Shown: positions 44,070 through 53,495 of the stretch, one piece after another
Layout: every line of letters begins with the position of its first letter
Position numbering within the stretch: position 1 is the stretch's first letter
From: Treponema sp.
Lineage (GTDB): Bacteria > Spirochaetota > Spirochaetia > Treponematales > Treponemataceae
DNA length: 64,000 nt
Assembly: GCA_017464425.1 (NCBI GenBank)
Contig: JAFUDX010000032.1
Span: 124,001-188,000 of the forward strand
Direction of reading: 5' to 3'
The notes under the pieces: model-generated
Databases searched by the model: none
What the model was told of the DNA's origin: nothing
Seen by the model: only the letters and a program-made list of their open reading frames with translations
Translations under genes and position numbers: made by a program

Positions 44070-45373
44070 AGTTCATCCGCCATTGCAAGAATCACTTCCA
44101 TCGCGCTTCCTAAATACGGGCGATTAAGCACGGTGTGACGAAGCGCATCCTCAATTCGCTCAGGCATTTCTGGGGCTTCTCCAAGCGTGTGGCGGATAAA
44201 TTCAGATTTTACGGTAGGATGATCGCGCATAACGAGAACCACGCTCGCATCATCTTCTTCGATTATTTCTTTTCGTTTGAGGGCTGCGGCATACGCACGG
44301 CTCGTTGATTTATCGGCATACACATTGTAATCCAAAAACAGCTTTCGGCAGGCATCTTCTGTCTCTTTTTTAGAAACTTCCGCAGGATACACAAAATGCT
44401 TCATCATAAGCTCGTTTGTTCCAAAAATTTCTTCAAGCCGCTCAAGATTTGACGGACTGGCAGGATCGGCAACTCCGCGCTTTGAAAGAGAGACAATGCT
44501 GTCCATAATCTCGCAATTTCCAGTCAAATCAACTTTGATTTCATCGGTCGTGGGGCAGATAAAGCCGTTCACGGGGAGCGAAAGCCGCCACGAGTACAAG
44601 CCCGCCACCAAATTTGAGTAATTTCCGCACGGCATCGCATAGAAAATATCGCCACTCACTTGATTTTTGAGGCGGCTGAATGCATAGGGGTAAAAAAATG
44701 TCTGTGCCATAAGTCGCCCGATATTCGCCGTATTCGCCACCGTAAGATGATATTTTTCAACAAAATCACGATCAGCAAAAATTTCACGAACGATTTCATG
44801 GCAGGTATGTTCACTTCCGTCAATTTCAATGGGAAGCACATTTCCGCCGTTCCAGACAAAATCGCTTTCTTCAAGCCCGCGCACAAAGCCACGCGGATAT
44901 AACAAAACTGCTTTCAAATGGGATTTTCCTCGAATCGCACGGGCAAGGCTCGCTCCCAGTTCACCGACAGTCGCGTCAAGAAAAACAGCATGCCCGCCAT
45001 TCATCGTGAGAATCGTTTCAAGACAATTTACCAGATACGAAATGCCGAATTCTTTATGGCTTCCCGTAGGCGTGTGATACAGTTCAAGCGTAAACAGATT
45101 ATTATCAAGCCGGCGCACCTTTGGCGAAAACGGAAACGCCTTCGTCGCTATCGTTTCACAAATAATCGGGGAAAATTCATCGTTGATGCAGGCAGAGGTA
45201 AGAGAGCCAGCTATACTCTGAAAAGTCGTGCGCTCATTCGTATACAAGAGCCATTTTCGCAAATCGGCAAAATTTTCAGGAATGTACAATCCGCCGTCAC
45301 AAGGCATACAATTAAGAACTGACTGAGCGAAATTCACCTGATTCGATGAATCTCGTGTAGAAATAAACTTCAT
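44066..45373 (-). CDS. thrC: Threonine synthase
   Basis: 435 residues of the PLP-dependent fold II family converting O-phosphohomoserine to threonine. The N-terminal STRDSSNQVNFAQSVLNCMPCDGGLYIPE is typical of ThrC. The PLP lysine is Lys107 in HTPTGSHKEFG, an unusual version of the common FKD motif. PCGNYSNLVAGLYS forms the phosphate-binding loop. The GGGGA Shine-Dalgarno supports ATG 45373. Confidence 0.88.
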   Translation of the reverse strand: MKFISTRDSSNQVNFAQSVLNCMPCDGGLYIPENFADLRKWLLYTNERTTFQSIAGSLTSACINDEFSPIICETIATKAFPFSPKVRRLDNNLFTLELYHTPTGSHKEFGISYLVNCLETILTMNGGHAVFLDATVGELGASLARAIRGKSHLKAVLLYPRGFVRGLEESDFVWNGGNVLPIEIDGSEHTCHEIVREIFADRDFVEKYHLTVANTANIGRLMAQTFFYPYAFSRLKNQVSGDIFYAMPCGNYSNLVAGLYSWRLSLPVNGFICPTTDEIKVDLTGNCEIMDSIVSLSKRGVADPASPSNLERLEEIFGTNELMMKHFVYPAEVSKKETEDACRKLFLDYNVYADKSTSRAYAAALKRKEIIEEDDASVVLVMRDHPTVKSEFIRHTLGEAPEMPERIEDALRHTVLNRPYLGSAMEVILAMADEL

Positions 45374-45394
45374 TTTTCCCCACCCTCACAAAAC

Positions 45395-46855
45395 CTATTT
45401 TAGCTGTAATTTTGCGTAAATGCTTGCCGAATTCACGAACTGAAACACATCGGGCACTTTTTTATAGAATGCCTGCTTTGTGTAGAATTCATCTTGGGCA
45501 CCAATCCGTACAATTTTTGAAAGCGGAATCTCAAAGCTTGCATTAGCAACGCCAATCCATTCACAACCGCTTGAACTGCCAGGCAAATCGTCTTGAAGCT
45601 GCGCGTAATAATCATACATTCCGTTGCCCCGTACTGAAAGAGCGAAGGCTGTTCCTTTTTCTGTCAGGTAACGCACCTTTAAAATCGTCATAGGACCAGT
45701 TGTTATATTATAATTTCGCATACTGTCGTCTGAATCCGTGAGTACTCCCAATTTTCGGTGATAGTAGTAATAATCGGTCGTTCCCATTGCATTCCATGCG
45801 CCATGAAGCTGCCATTCAAGCACGGAATCTTTAAAACGCACGCGCTGTTTGATTGCAAGGCCTGGTCCGAGCGAGGTAAGTTCATAAAATTGGTGCCAAT
45901 CGAATTCATATTCCATGACAAGACCGAGCGTAGTATCGGTGTTTTCAGAAAATTGCGGAGCGCAGGCAAATAACATTCCGTTGCTCAAAATTCTGATGTC
46001 ATACATGAGTTTTTCATCTAATTTTTCATAATTACATTTTGCGCCTTCGCCAGAGCCCTTTCCGATTGCGGCAGAATTTTCCAATTCAAATTGAGAATAT
46101 GGGTCGTTTGAATCGTGACCGTACGGGTCATTGTACGCAACAAAAAGAGCTGGAGTAAAAAACACTGGATAAATTTCATTCTGAACATACGAATATGCGG
46201 AACTATTGATAATATTTGTGTATGTGCGTGCCGTTCCAACTCCGAATTTAAAACTCAATTCATGAATATTGTGCGTCGTCCCACGCGGCTTTTGCCGAGT
46301 CCAAAGCTGTGCCCACCAACGAGTGGGATTTATAACATGTCCCAAAATCTGCGAAATTTCGTCGGCATTCAAAGAAAGTCGGTACAGCATTTCGCCCAGT
46401 GCAAACGAACCGACGGTTGTGTACATCATATCGTTAATAGAAGGCGAATTCGTTTCGCATAAATACTCCCACATAGCAGAACCGAGCAAAGTCACTCCGA
46501 ACGATTCGAGTTGATTGAGATTTGAACCACGCGAAACCTGATAGTAAATGCCGCCCTGATACGGGTGAAGCACGAAATTTGTCCAGTACCAGTCGCGGTC
46601 GTAGTCTAATTTACGTTCCCAAAAATGTCCCCACTCATCCCAGCTCGTTTGCGCCCATGCAGCACCAAGTATCCATCGGTTGTACGAAGAAAGAGCGATA
46701 TTAAAAAATAGCATGCCGCCGATTGCAACGAGTGGATGTTTTTCTCCGTCATTTTCGTGAAGAAAGCCAGAAGAAGAACTCGTAGCCGTCTCGGCAAAAA
46801 GCACCGAATTCGACAAAAAAAGCACAAGCAACACTGTTGAAACAATTCTTCTCAT
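45395..46855 (-). CDS. DUF3943-domain outer-membrane-type protein
   Basis: 486 residues with a signal peptide (cleavage near residue 21, VLFAET). The middle matches DUF3943 (GGIYYQVSRGSNLNQLESFGVTLLGSAMWEY, NPTRWWAQLW). Many alternating hydrophobic strands in the C-terminal half (for example FAYNDP, LAIKQRVRF, YIKLQLK-like end) suggest a beta-barrel. The function is unknown. The ATG at 46855 begins the signal peptide; the Shine-Dalgarno is weak and the preceding gap is filled by a repeat element. Confidence 0.75.
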   Translation of the reverse strand: MRRIVSTVLLVLFLSNSVLFAETATSSSSGFLHENDGEKHPLVAIGGMLFFNIALSSYNRWILGAAWAQTSWDEWGHFWERKLDYDRDWYWTNFVLHPYQGGIYYQVSRGSNLNQLESFGVTLLGSAMWEYLCETNSPSINDMMYTTVGSFALGEMLYRLSLNADEISQILGHVINPTRWWAQLWTRQKPRGTTHNIHELSFKFGVGTARTYTNIINSSAYSYVQNEIYPVFFTPALFVAYNDPYGHDSNDPYSQFELENSAAIGKGSGEGAKCNYEKLDEKLMYDIRILSNGMLFACAPQFSENTDTTLGLVMEYEFDWHQFYELTSLGPGLAIKQRVRFKDSVLEWQLHGAWNAMGTTDYYYYHRKLGVLTDSDDSMRNYNITTGPMTILKVRYLTEKGTAFALSVRGNGMYDYYAQLQDDLPGSSSGCEWIGVANASFEIPLSKIVRIGAQDEFYTKQAFYKKVPDVFQFVNSASIYAKLQLK

Positions 46856-46862
46856 TCGTAAT

Positions 46863-46890
46863 TTCTCACTGCACACTGCTAACTGCGCAC
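46863..46890. repeat. Short TTAGCAGT-type repeat overlapping the fabF2 stop
   Basis: TCTCACTGCACACTGCTAAC and flanks: the same words as the elements at 19713 and 22624. The last residues (VRS) and stop codon of the upstream fabF-like gene are encoded inside it. Confidence 0.55.
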
Positions 46891-48138
46891 TTTTTTAATG
46901 ATGATGCACCCATTGTGACCGCCGAAGCCTAAGCTCGCGCTCGCCGCCACATTCACTTCGCATGAAATGCCTTTGTTCGGCGTGTAGTCCAAGTCACAGC
47001 CGCCTTCAATGTCGGGATTTTCAAGATTAATTGTGGGCGGAATGAAGCTTTCATTGATTGCCTTTACGCAGAACAGCGCCTCGATTGCGCCCGCAGCCCC
47101 AACCAAGTGCCCCGTCATGCTTTTTGTGGAAGAAATGTGCAATTTTCGCGCGTTTTCTTCACCCAGAGCGAGTTTGAGCATCGCCGTTTCGCCCGAATCA
47201 TTTGCATGAGTTGAAGTGCCGTGCGCGTTGTAGTATTGGATTTCGCTCGGTGCAATTCCCGCGTCTTCAAGAGCGAGTTTTACCGCCTTTGCCGCCCCGC
47301 TTCCGTCTTCGAGCGGAGCCGTAATGTGATAGCCGTCACAGCTAGAGCCGAATCCCGCCACTTCCGCGTAGATTTTTGCCCCGCGTGCTTTTGCGTGCTC
47401 GTATTCTTCGAGCATGAACATCGCCGAGCCTTCCGCCATAACGAATCCGTCGCGGTCGCGGTCAAACGGGCGGCTCGCTTTTTGCGGCTCATCGTTGAAT
47501 TTTGAGGCAAGTGCCTGCAATTTTATGAATGTGCCGATTGAAAACTCAGTGATTGCCGCTTCCGTGCCGCCTGCGAGCATCACATCGCAACGACCAGAGC
47601 GAATCAAATCGGTGGCAACGCCGAGAGAATCAGTGCCAGAAGCGCACGCCGTGTTGATTGTCCAAGAAAGCCCTTGAAAACCATAGTAAATGTTCACATT
47701 CGCCGCCGCTTCGTTTGAAATCATAAAGGGTGTGGTAAGCGGGGGGATTCTGTCTGCGCCCGCTTCGATAAATTTTTTGTAGCCTGCGTCCGTTGCGTCC
47801 ATGCCACCCAAGCAGCAGCCGACCATCACGCCCATTTTTTCGTTTTTGAGCGTTTCGCCCGTGTAGCCAGAATCCGCGATTGCCTGTGCGCTTGCCGCCA
47901 AGCAAAATTTTGAAAAGCGAGCCATTTTTCGCGTCGCCTTTGAATCGATTCCGTATTTTGTGATGTCAAAATCTTTGACTTCCGCCGCGACTTTTACACT
48001 CAATCTTGACGGGTCAAACAGCGTGATATTCGTGATTCCGCACTTTCCGTTCTTGACGGCGTTCCATGCCTCATCAACCATATTTCCGACAGGCGAGACA
48101 ACGCCCAATCCCGTAATGACAACTCTTCGTCTGTTCAT
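46879..48138 (-). CDS. Second FabF-type 3-oxoacyl-ACP synthase
   Basis: 419 residues with intact Cys165 (NTACASGTD), NAHGTST and TGHLVGAAGAIEA motifs and the C-terminal LGFGGHNGC. It is more canonical in its third motif than the fabF at 11741. The start is ATG 48138 (MNRRRVVITG) with an AGGA Shine-Dalgarno rather than the upstream in-frame codon. It stands alone behind a CACAGATT element. It may be housekeeping or serve the nearby ACP-KS operon. Confidence 0.92.
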   Translation of the reverse strand: MNRRRVVITGLGVVSPVGNMVDEAWNAVKNGKCGITNITLFDPSRLSVKVAAEVKDFDITKYGIDSKATRKMARFSKFCLAASAQAIADSGYTGETLKNEKMGVMVGCCLGGMDATDAGYKKFIEAGADRIPPLTTPFMISNEAAANVNIYYGFQGLSWTINTACASGTDSLGVATDLIRSGRCDVMLAGGTEAAITEFSIGTFIKLQALASKFNDEPQKASRPFDRDRDGFVMAEGSAMFMLEEYEHAKARGAKIYAEVAGFGSSCDGYHITAPLEDGSGAAKAVKLALEDAGIAPSEIQYYNAHGTSTHANDSGETAMLKLALGEENARKLHISSTKSMTGHLVGAAGAIEALFCVKAINESFIPPTINLENPDIEGGCDLDYTPNKGISCEVNVAASASLGFGGHNGCIIIKKVRS

Positions 48139-48155
48139 ATTTATTCCTTTTTTAT

Positions 48156-48186
48156 CCACAGATGCGCACAGATTATCACAGATTTC
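48156..48186. repeat. CACAGAT short-repeat element upstream of fabF2
   Basis: CACAGAT recurs three times at exact 10-bp spacing, ending about 18 bp before the start codon. Same family as near 17800. Confidence 0.6.
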
Positions 48187-48228
48187 AAAAAATTAGAAGA
48201 GAGCATTCTGCATTTCTGATTCCTCTTC

Positions 48229-49614
48229 CTACACCTTGAATTTCGCGACCGCTTCACCGAGCGACTCGATGCTCTGCGTGTTTTTGTGGGTCATGTCGTT
48301 TACGGCGTTGATTGCTTTGTTTATGCCTTCGATGCCGATTGACATTTCTTCCATGCTCGAAGTGATTTCTTCGGTAATGCGCATGAGATTTTCCATTTTG
48401 ACATTCGCCGTGACATCTTGAATTTGCTTGATTGCTTCAAGAATCTGCTCGCCACCCTCCGACTGCTCGTGCATGGCGTTCATAATCGTGAGTTCCTGCC
48501 GTGCGACCGCCTGCGTGAGCCGCCTCGATTGCCGCATTCATCGCCAGCATATTCGTTTGGCTTGCAATCGACTGAATGATTTTGCTCGCCTCCAACAGCG
48601 TGCCAGACTGCTCTTCGATTTTCTGAATTGACTCAACGGAAGAGGCGATGCTTGCCTTGCCAGCCTCAGATGAATTTTCAAGCGACTTGATGGTGTCGCC
48701 GTTCTTTTCGAGAATGCCCGTCACCCTGCGCAATATTCTGCATTGCCGAAACGCCCTTGTTCATTTCTTTGACAACGCCCTGAATAATAAAGAAGAGAAT
48801 GGCAAGAATTATGATTGCCGTCACAACAAAAGCCACCACCACGATGGCAAAAACGGCATCTGAAGCGGCGGTAATTTCCTTTTCCTTGACATTCAAGCCC
48901 AAAAAACAGACCTGCTCGGCATCTTCAACTTTAAACGGCTGATAATATTTGAGCGTATCGCCCCCCTTCATTTTTATGCATTCCGAACGGCTGGAGCGAA
49001 TTCTTTGCGAGAGCAAATTGACCGTTTCCAAAATCAGAAAGAATCTGACCTTCATTTGAAGCATCGTAATCAACCGCAATAAGCCCGGAATTTGAAACCA
49101 ATGAAAGATAGCCCGAATCATACACCGTAACCTGCTTTAAAAGCGAAGAAAGCGTATCAAGCGACATATCAAGCCCGATAACGCCGATTGCCCGACCCGT
49201 CGAATCATGATTTTCAGTGTCGGGATATTCTGAATCAAGACCGTCAAGCGCGTTTGGCTCGTAGACAACCCAGGTATCGACAAATGTTTCGTTATCAACA
49301 AGTGCCTGCCGCAAAACCTCGTTGACAAAATCGCGCCGCTGCTCAGGCGGAACGGCTTCAATTTGCTCGATGCTTGTTCTGAGGGCAGCACAGGTGGCAT
49401 ATTCGTGCGCGACAATCGCTTTGGTGCTTTCGGCATAATACGAAGCCATTTCGTGAAGATAATTGTTTGAAATTGTGCGGAAACTGCCCGACACGCGCGT
49501 TACAATGAAGACTGAACAGAGCGTCAGCAAAGCGATAAGACACACGCCCGTAGTTAAAACCAGTTGCGTCCGGATACTCTTGAATCCGCGTTTTGTTTCA
49601 GAATTTTTGCTCAC
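48229..49614 (-). pseudogene. Decayed methyl-accepting chemotaxis protein
   Basis: Four overlapping fragments in different frames read as one MCP. The first has the N-terminal helix and periplasmic sensor (48931-49614, GTG start after AGGAG). The second carries LKYYQPFKVEDAEQVC and the second membrane helix (48678 onward). The third has SSVESIQKIEEQSG...NMLAMNAAIEAAHAG, and the fourth ends QIQDVTANV...KFKV at 48229. The first shift coincides with a run of six G (plus 48961-48966). The HAMP domain and the conserved signalling tip appear deleted, as does part of the sensor, so it should be non-functional. Confidence 0.85.
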
Positions 49615-49730
49615 AGTGAACTCCTATGGTACATATTTTAGCAAAAAGACGATAGCCCTCTACTCATAGCAAAGTGTACACGGAAAAAGCAAATTAAGAA
49701 AGAAAAGATTCAGATAATTTTTAGTTATTT

Positions 49731-50198
49731 TTAATATTCCGTTTTGTCAGATTTTTCGTGCCACTGCTCAAAACAGCGGCTTGCCTCTCCGTGAAGCAAG
49801 TTTTCCATAGGAATGGAGCGTTGACTAAGCGGGAGCGGAATTTCTTTGTAGATAAAATCGTCGTCGAAGCCGATTTTTGCCGCGTCCGTGCGATTGTTCC
49901 CATAGTAAATTTTTGAAAGATGCGCCCAGTAAATCGCGCCTAAGCACATGGGACATGGCTCGCATGAAGTGAAAATTTCGTATTCAGAAAGATTGAATGT
50001 GCCGAGTTTTTTGCACGCGGCACGAATCGCGCTCACTTCGGCATGAGCCGTGGGGTCGTTGTCGGAAGTAACGCGATTGCACCCCTCTGCAACGATTTCG
50101 CCGTTCTTAGCGATGACCGCCGCAAAAGGGCCGCCCCCGTTTTTCACATTTTCTTCGGAAAGGGCGATTGCCCGCTTCATGCATTCTTCGTTCGTCAT
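49731..50198 (-). CDS. guaD: Guanine deaminase (CDA-fold)
   Basis: 155 residues with zinc ligands His52 and the catalytic Glu54 (TAHAEV) and Cys82/Cys85 (CEPCPMC). The CNRVTSDNDPTAHAE context and the C-terminal EQW segment are typical of the small cytidine-deaminase-fold guanine deaminases, converting guanine to xanthine. ATG 50198 is preferred (MTNEECMKRAI); the Shine-Dalgarno is weak. It follows the solute-binding lipoprotein gene after 12 nt. Confidence 0.85.
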   Translation of the reverse strand: MTNEECMKRAIALSEENVKNGGGPFAAVIAKNGEIVAEGCNRVTSDNDPTAHAEVSAIRAACKKLGTFNLSEYEIFTSCEPCPMCLGAIYWAHLSKIYYGNNRTDAAKIGFDDDFIYKEIPLPLSQRSIPMENLLHGEASRCFEQWHEKSDKTEY

Positions 50199-50210
50199 AA
50201 GAACTACCAA

Positions 50211-51782
50211 TTATTCCTTTGAAACAACGATATTGTCATCCATGAGGAGATCATTTTCTTCGGCATAGAGAAGACAGCGGCGTTCCCAGTCTGCACCGCC
50301 CTGTCTATCAAATTCTTGAAGCCAGTCTTCCCAATCATCAAGATTCTTTCGTCCTGCAACGAAATCACGCACGCCTTCTTCGTAGAACGCTTTTAGCTCT
50401 TTTGAAATTCCAGGAATACTCACCGCGAGTGTCCAGGGGCATTTTTGCATTTCGCGCAACACTTTGAATGCACTCATTTCTTTGCCATTTTTTGAATACC
50501 ATGTTGGATAACGCGCCTGAAGTTCTGCATTACTGTTATAGAACACCAGATTGCGAAGCTGTAAAAGAGGAGCCGCTTTTTTTTGCGTATATGCAAAACT
50601 AGGATCGGGCAAGCCTTCTATGGTGACATTTCCATCATCATCAAGCATGTAGTTTATTGCTTCTTCGCCATATGCCACCGTGATGTAGCCGTCAGTGCTC
50701 ATCCATTCAAGAAGACGCGCAATGACGGGCAATTTTCCAAGTTCTTGAGCACGGCGAGAAACAGCGTATGTTCTGTAGCCAGTCGCATACGCACCGACCG
50801 ATGAATGGCCAGTGGGGCCTACCGGCGGATTGACTAAAATCCATTCACCATACGGAAATTTTTCATCAAAGTCTTTATAATTTGACTCCAACGCAAACGC
50901 CGCATTCTGCTCGCGCATGATTCCAAATCGGCCGGCTTTCCATGCCGCACGGAATTCATTTTTTGTATATGTAGCCCAACCGGGATCAACCAATCGCTCT
51001 GCTACAATGCGGTGAACAAATTCCAACGCATTTTTATATTCTGGTTTGCGAATATTAAGTCCAGGATTTTTTTTGGTCGCATTGAATGTGCCTTCAACGC
51101 CAAATGCTCCAAAGAATGGCGCAAATCGACAGCCTAAACCTTCCTCAACGGCACGAATATCGATGTATGCCCCGTATCCATAGGTATTCGGAATGCCGTC
51201 ACCGTCAGGGTCACTGAATGTAAATGCCTTCATGACATTGTAAAAATCATCAAGCGTTACAGGAATATCAAGCCCCAGTTTGTCCAGCCAGTCTTTGCGA
51301 ATCAAAACGCCTTCGTTGCGGTCGATTGAACCTGACTGAGAAAGTCCGTACGAAACACCGTCAAATGATGAAGACGCGATTGCAGTCGCATCATACATTT
51401 GCTTGGTTCGTTCCGGCATTTGCGGATAGAGGGAATCAACATGAGTGACATAGTTTTCTTTTACGAGCGTTGTCAGCACATCTCGGTTGACCATGAAAAT
51501 ATCAGGGAGCGAATTTGTCCGTGCTGCTTCCAAAATCATTTCTGCCTGCTCGTCTTTATTTGACGGAAGCGGAATGGCAGTAAGAGAAATACCCAAGTCC
51601 TTTTCAACATGGTCAATTAAAACGCTGTCTTCGGGAAGCGCGGCCGCATCACTTGTATACGGACCGTACCACAACTCGATTTTATTGAGTTCGCCGATAC
51701 CTTCAATATCGATTCGCTGACAAGACACAAACAAAGTGACCGCGACAAGAGAGGAAAGAATACTGCTACCAAGTTTTTTCAT
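50211..51782 (-). CDS. Extracellular solute-binding lipoprotein
   Basis: 523 residues with a lipoprotein signal peptide (lipobox LFVSC, Cys near residue 21) and a family-1 type periplasmic-binding fold, as in the LipO/YtcQ-like proteins of carbohydrate ABC transporters (PDIFMVNRDVLTTLVKENYV, DPDGDGIPNTYGYG, AFYEEGVRDFVAGRKNLDDW). The cognate permeases are not adjacent. The ligand is probably an oligosaccharide but this is an inference from the family. An AGGA Shine-Dalgarno precedes ATG 51782. Confidence 0.85.
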   Translation of the reverse strand: MKKLGSSILSSLVAVTLFVSCQRIDIEGIGELNKIELWYGPYTSDAAALPEDSVLIDHVEKDLGISLTAIPLPSNKDEQAEMILEAARTNSLPDIFMVNRDVLTTLVKENYVTHVDSLYPQMPERTKQMYDATAIASSSFDGVSYGLSQSGSIDRNEGVLIRKDWLDKLGLDIPVTLDDFYNVMKAFTFSDPDGDGIPNTYGYGAYIDIRAVEEGLGCRFAPFFGAFGVEGTFNATKKNPGLNIRKPEYKNALEFVHRIVAERLVDPGWATYTKNEFRAAWKAGRFGIMREQNAAFALESNYKDFDEKFPYGEWILVNPPVGPTGHSSVGAYATGYRTYAVSRRAQELGKLPVIARLLEWMSTDGYITVAYGEEAINYMLDDDGNVTIEGLPDPSFAYTQKKAAPLLQLRNLVFYNSNAELQARYPTWYSKNGKEMSAFKVLREMQKCPWTLAVSIPGISKELKAFYEEGVRDFVAGRKNLDDWEDWLQEFDRQGGADWERRCLLYAEENDLLMDDNIVVSKE

Positions 51783-51887
51783 GAAAAAATCCTTTTATTC
51801 TTTTTATTATCACCTAGAATTTCGATAAAATCAAGAATAATTGCCACACGGATTCGATTTTGCTAACGCAAAATCTTTCAAGCAAGT

Positions 51888-53162
51888 TTAGATTGAATCC
51901 AACGCTTGCTTTAAATCGGCGATAATGTCTTCGGTTGCCTCGATTCCGCACGAAAAGCGAACCATATCGGGCGCGACTCCGCAGGCAACGAGTTCTTCGT
52001 CGGTGAGTTGTCGGTGCGTAGCCGAAGCCGGGTGAAGGACACAAGTGCGCGCGTCAGCGACATGGGTTGCAATCATCGCAAGCTTTAAGTGCTTCATGAA
52101 TGTTTCCGCCGCTTTTCTGCCGCCTTTAATGCAAAAACTCACCACGCCACAAGTGCCGTTCGGCATGTATTTTTGCGCCAAGTCGTAATATTTGTTGCCT
52201 TTTAAGCCGGGGTAATTCACTGATTTGACATTCGGGTGATTCGCCAAGAATTCCGCCACTGCCAGGCCGTTCGCGCAGTGCTGCCTCATTCTGACGGGGA
52301 GCGACTCCAAGCCCAAATTGAGCAGGTAAGAATTCATCGGAGAGGGAACAGAGCCGAAGTCGCGCATGAGCTGAGCCGTGCATTTTGTGATGAACGCGCC
52401 TTCCTTGCCAAATTTTTCGGCATAGGTGATTCCGTGATAGCTTTCATCGGGAGTGCAAAGCCCCGGGAATTTTTCGGCATGAGCCATCCAGTCGAATTTT
52501 CCCGAATCGACGATACAGCCGCCGACCGTCGCGTCGTGACCGTCCATGTATTTTGTGGTGGAGTGAGTCACGATGTCCGCGCCCCATTCAAAAGGGCGGC
52601 AGTTAATCGGAGTGGCGAAAGTGTTGTCAACAATCAGCGGAACTCCGTTTTTGTGCGCGATTTTTGCCCACCGCTCGATGTCGAAAACCGTGAGCGCAGG
52701 ATTTGCAATCGTCTCGCCGAATACGGCTTTTGTGTTCGGCTTGAACGCCGCTTGGATTTCCTCGTCGCTTGCGTCGGGCGAGATGAAAGTGAAATCAACG
52801 CCCATTTTGCGCATGGTAACATTGAAGAGATTGAAAGTACCGCCGTAAATTGAGCTTGACGCAACGATGTGGTCGCCGTTCTGAGCGATGTTGAACGCCG
52901 CAAAAAAGTTCGCCGCCTGCCCGCTTGAAGTGAGCATTGCCGCGCTTCCGCCTTCAAGGGCGCAGATTTTGCCCGCCACCATGTCGTTTGTGGGATTCTG
53001 CAAGCGGGTGTAAAAATATCCGCTCGCTTCAAGGTCGAAGAGTTTCCCCATGTCCTCGCTTGTGTCGTATTTGAAAGTCGTTGACTGAATAATCGGAATC
53101 ATCCGTGATTCGCCGTTTTTGGGCGAATAGCCCGCGTGAATACATTTTGTTGCGTTTTCCAT
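51888..53162 (-). CDS. O-acetylhomoserine sulfhydrylase / aminocarboxypropyltransferase
   Basis: 424 residues of the Cys/Met-metabolism PLP family. Motifs include YTRLQNPTND, SSGQAANF, VDNTFATP and the PLP lysine in THSTTKYMDGHD. The length and internal insert fit MetY-type enzymes that use O-acetylhomoserine and sulfide, rather than shorter cystathionine synthases. Start ATG 53162 has a GAGG Shine-Dalgarno; the upstream open frame runs through intergenic repeats. Cytoplasmic. Confidence 0.88.
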   Translation of the reverse strand: MENATKCIHAGYSPKNGESRMIPIIQSTTFKYDTSEDMGKLFDLEASGYFYTRLQNPTNDMVAGKICALEGGSAAMLTSSGQAANFFAAFNIAQNGDHIVASSSIYGGTFNLFNVTMRKMGVDFTFISPDASDEEIQAAFKPNTKAVFGETIANPALTVFDIERWAKIAHKNGVPLIVDNTFATPINCRPFEWGADIVTHSTTKYMDGHDATVGGCIVDSGKFDWMAHAEKFPGLCTPDESYHGITYAEKFGKEGAFITKCTAQLMRDFGSVPSPMNSYLLNLGLESLPVRMRQHCANGLAVAEFLANHPNVKSVNYPGLKGNKYYDLAQKYMPNGTCGVVSFCIKGGRKAAETFMKHLKLAMIATHVADARTCVLHPASATHRQLTDEELVACGVAPDMVRFSCGIEATEDIIADLKQALDSI

Positions 53163-53211
53163 TTTGTGTGCCTCTTGGGGATATTTTACGATAAAACGCA
53201 AATTTAATAAA

Positions 53212-53275
53212 CCACAGATGTCACAGATTACACAGATTGATTTTTTTGACGCAGATAAACGCAGATGCACGCGGA
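53212..53275. repeat. CACAGAT and ACGCAGAT short-repeat element
   Basis: CACAGAT recurs three times at 9-bp spacing, followed by ACGCAGATAA, ACGCAGATGC and ACGCGGAT words. A complementary version of the second type lies at 58334-58366. Confidence 0.55.
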
Positions 53276-53313
53276 TTATTTTAAATTATACGTATTTCTT
53301 TCAGTACAAGACA

Positions 53314-53412
53314 GAAGCGGGAATACAGAACGCCACTCATAGGCTTGTATACCGAATTGACGACGAAGGTATTCTCCATATAGTTCAATGTAAAACACAT
53401 TACCACAAATAA
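53314..53412 (+). pseudogene. C-terminal fragment of a YoeB/Txe-type toxin
   Basis: The last 32 residues of an open frame read THRLVYRIDDEGILHIVQCKTHYH plus flanks, closely like the C-terminus of YoeB/Txe mRNA interferases (HRLVY core and final HYH). No N-terminal half or YefM antitoxin lies upstream; the upstream sequence is repeat DNA. It is a remnant, and the recognition rests on a short segment. Confidence 0.5.
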
Positions 53413-53417
53413 AAAAA

Positions 53418-53441
53418 TCGGCTTTCCTTTCGGAAAGCCGA
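53418..53441 (-). terminator. Terminator of the DGR target gene
   Basis: On the minus strand a 10-bp perfect stem (TCGGCTTTCC / GGAAAGCCGA) with a GAAA loop is followed by TTTTTTT. Third of three consecutive hairpins downstream of the variable repeat. Confidence 0.85.
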
Positions 53442-53446
53442 CTGCA

Positions 53447-53469
53447 CCATTGCGGCAAAGCCGCAATGG
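53447..53469 (-). repeat. Perfect hairpin downstream of the DGR variable repeat (second)
   Basis: 10-bp arms CCATTGCGGC / GCCGCAATGG with a 3-nt loop. It lies between the first hairpin and the terminator and has no T-tract of its own. DGR target sites often need a hairpin or cruciform just past the homing site. Confidence 0.8.
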
Positions 53470-53472
53470 CGG

Positions 53473-53495
53473 CCACCTTCGCTCTGCGAAGGTGG
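53473..53495 (-). repeat. Perfect hairpin downstream of the DGR variable repeat (first)
   Basis: 10-bp arms CCACCTTCGC / GCGAAGGTGG with a 3-nt loop, about 50 bp beyond the end of the variable repeat. Candidate target-site hairpin for retrohoming. Confidence 0.8.
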
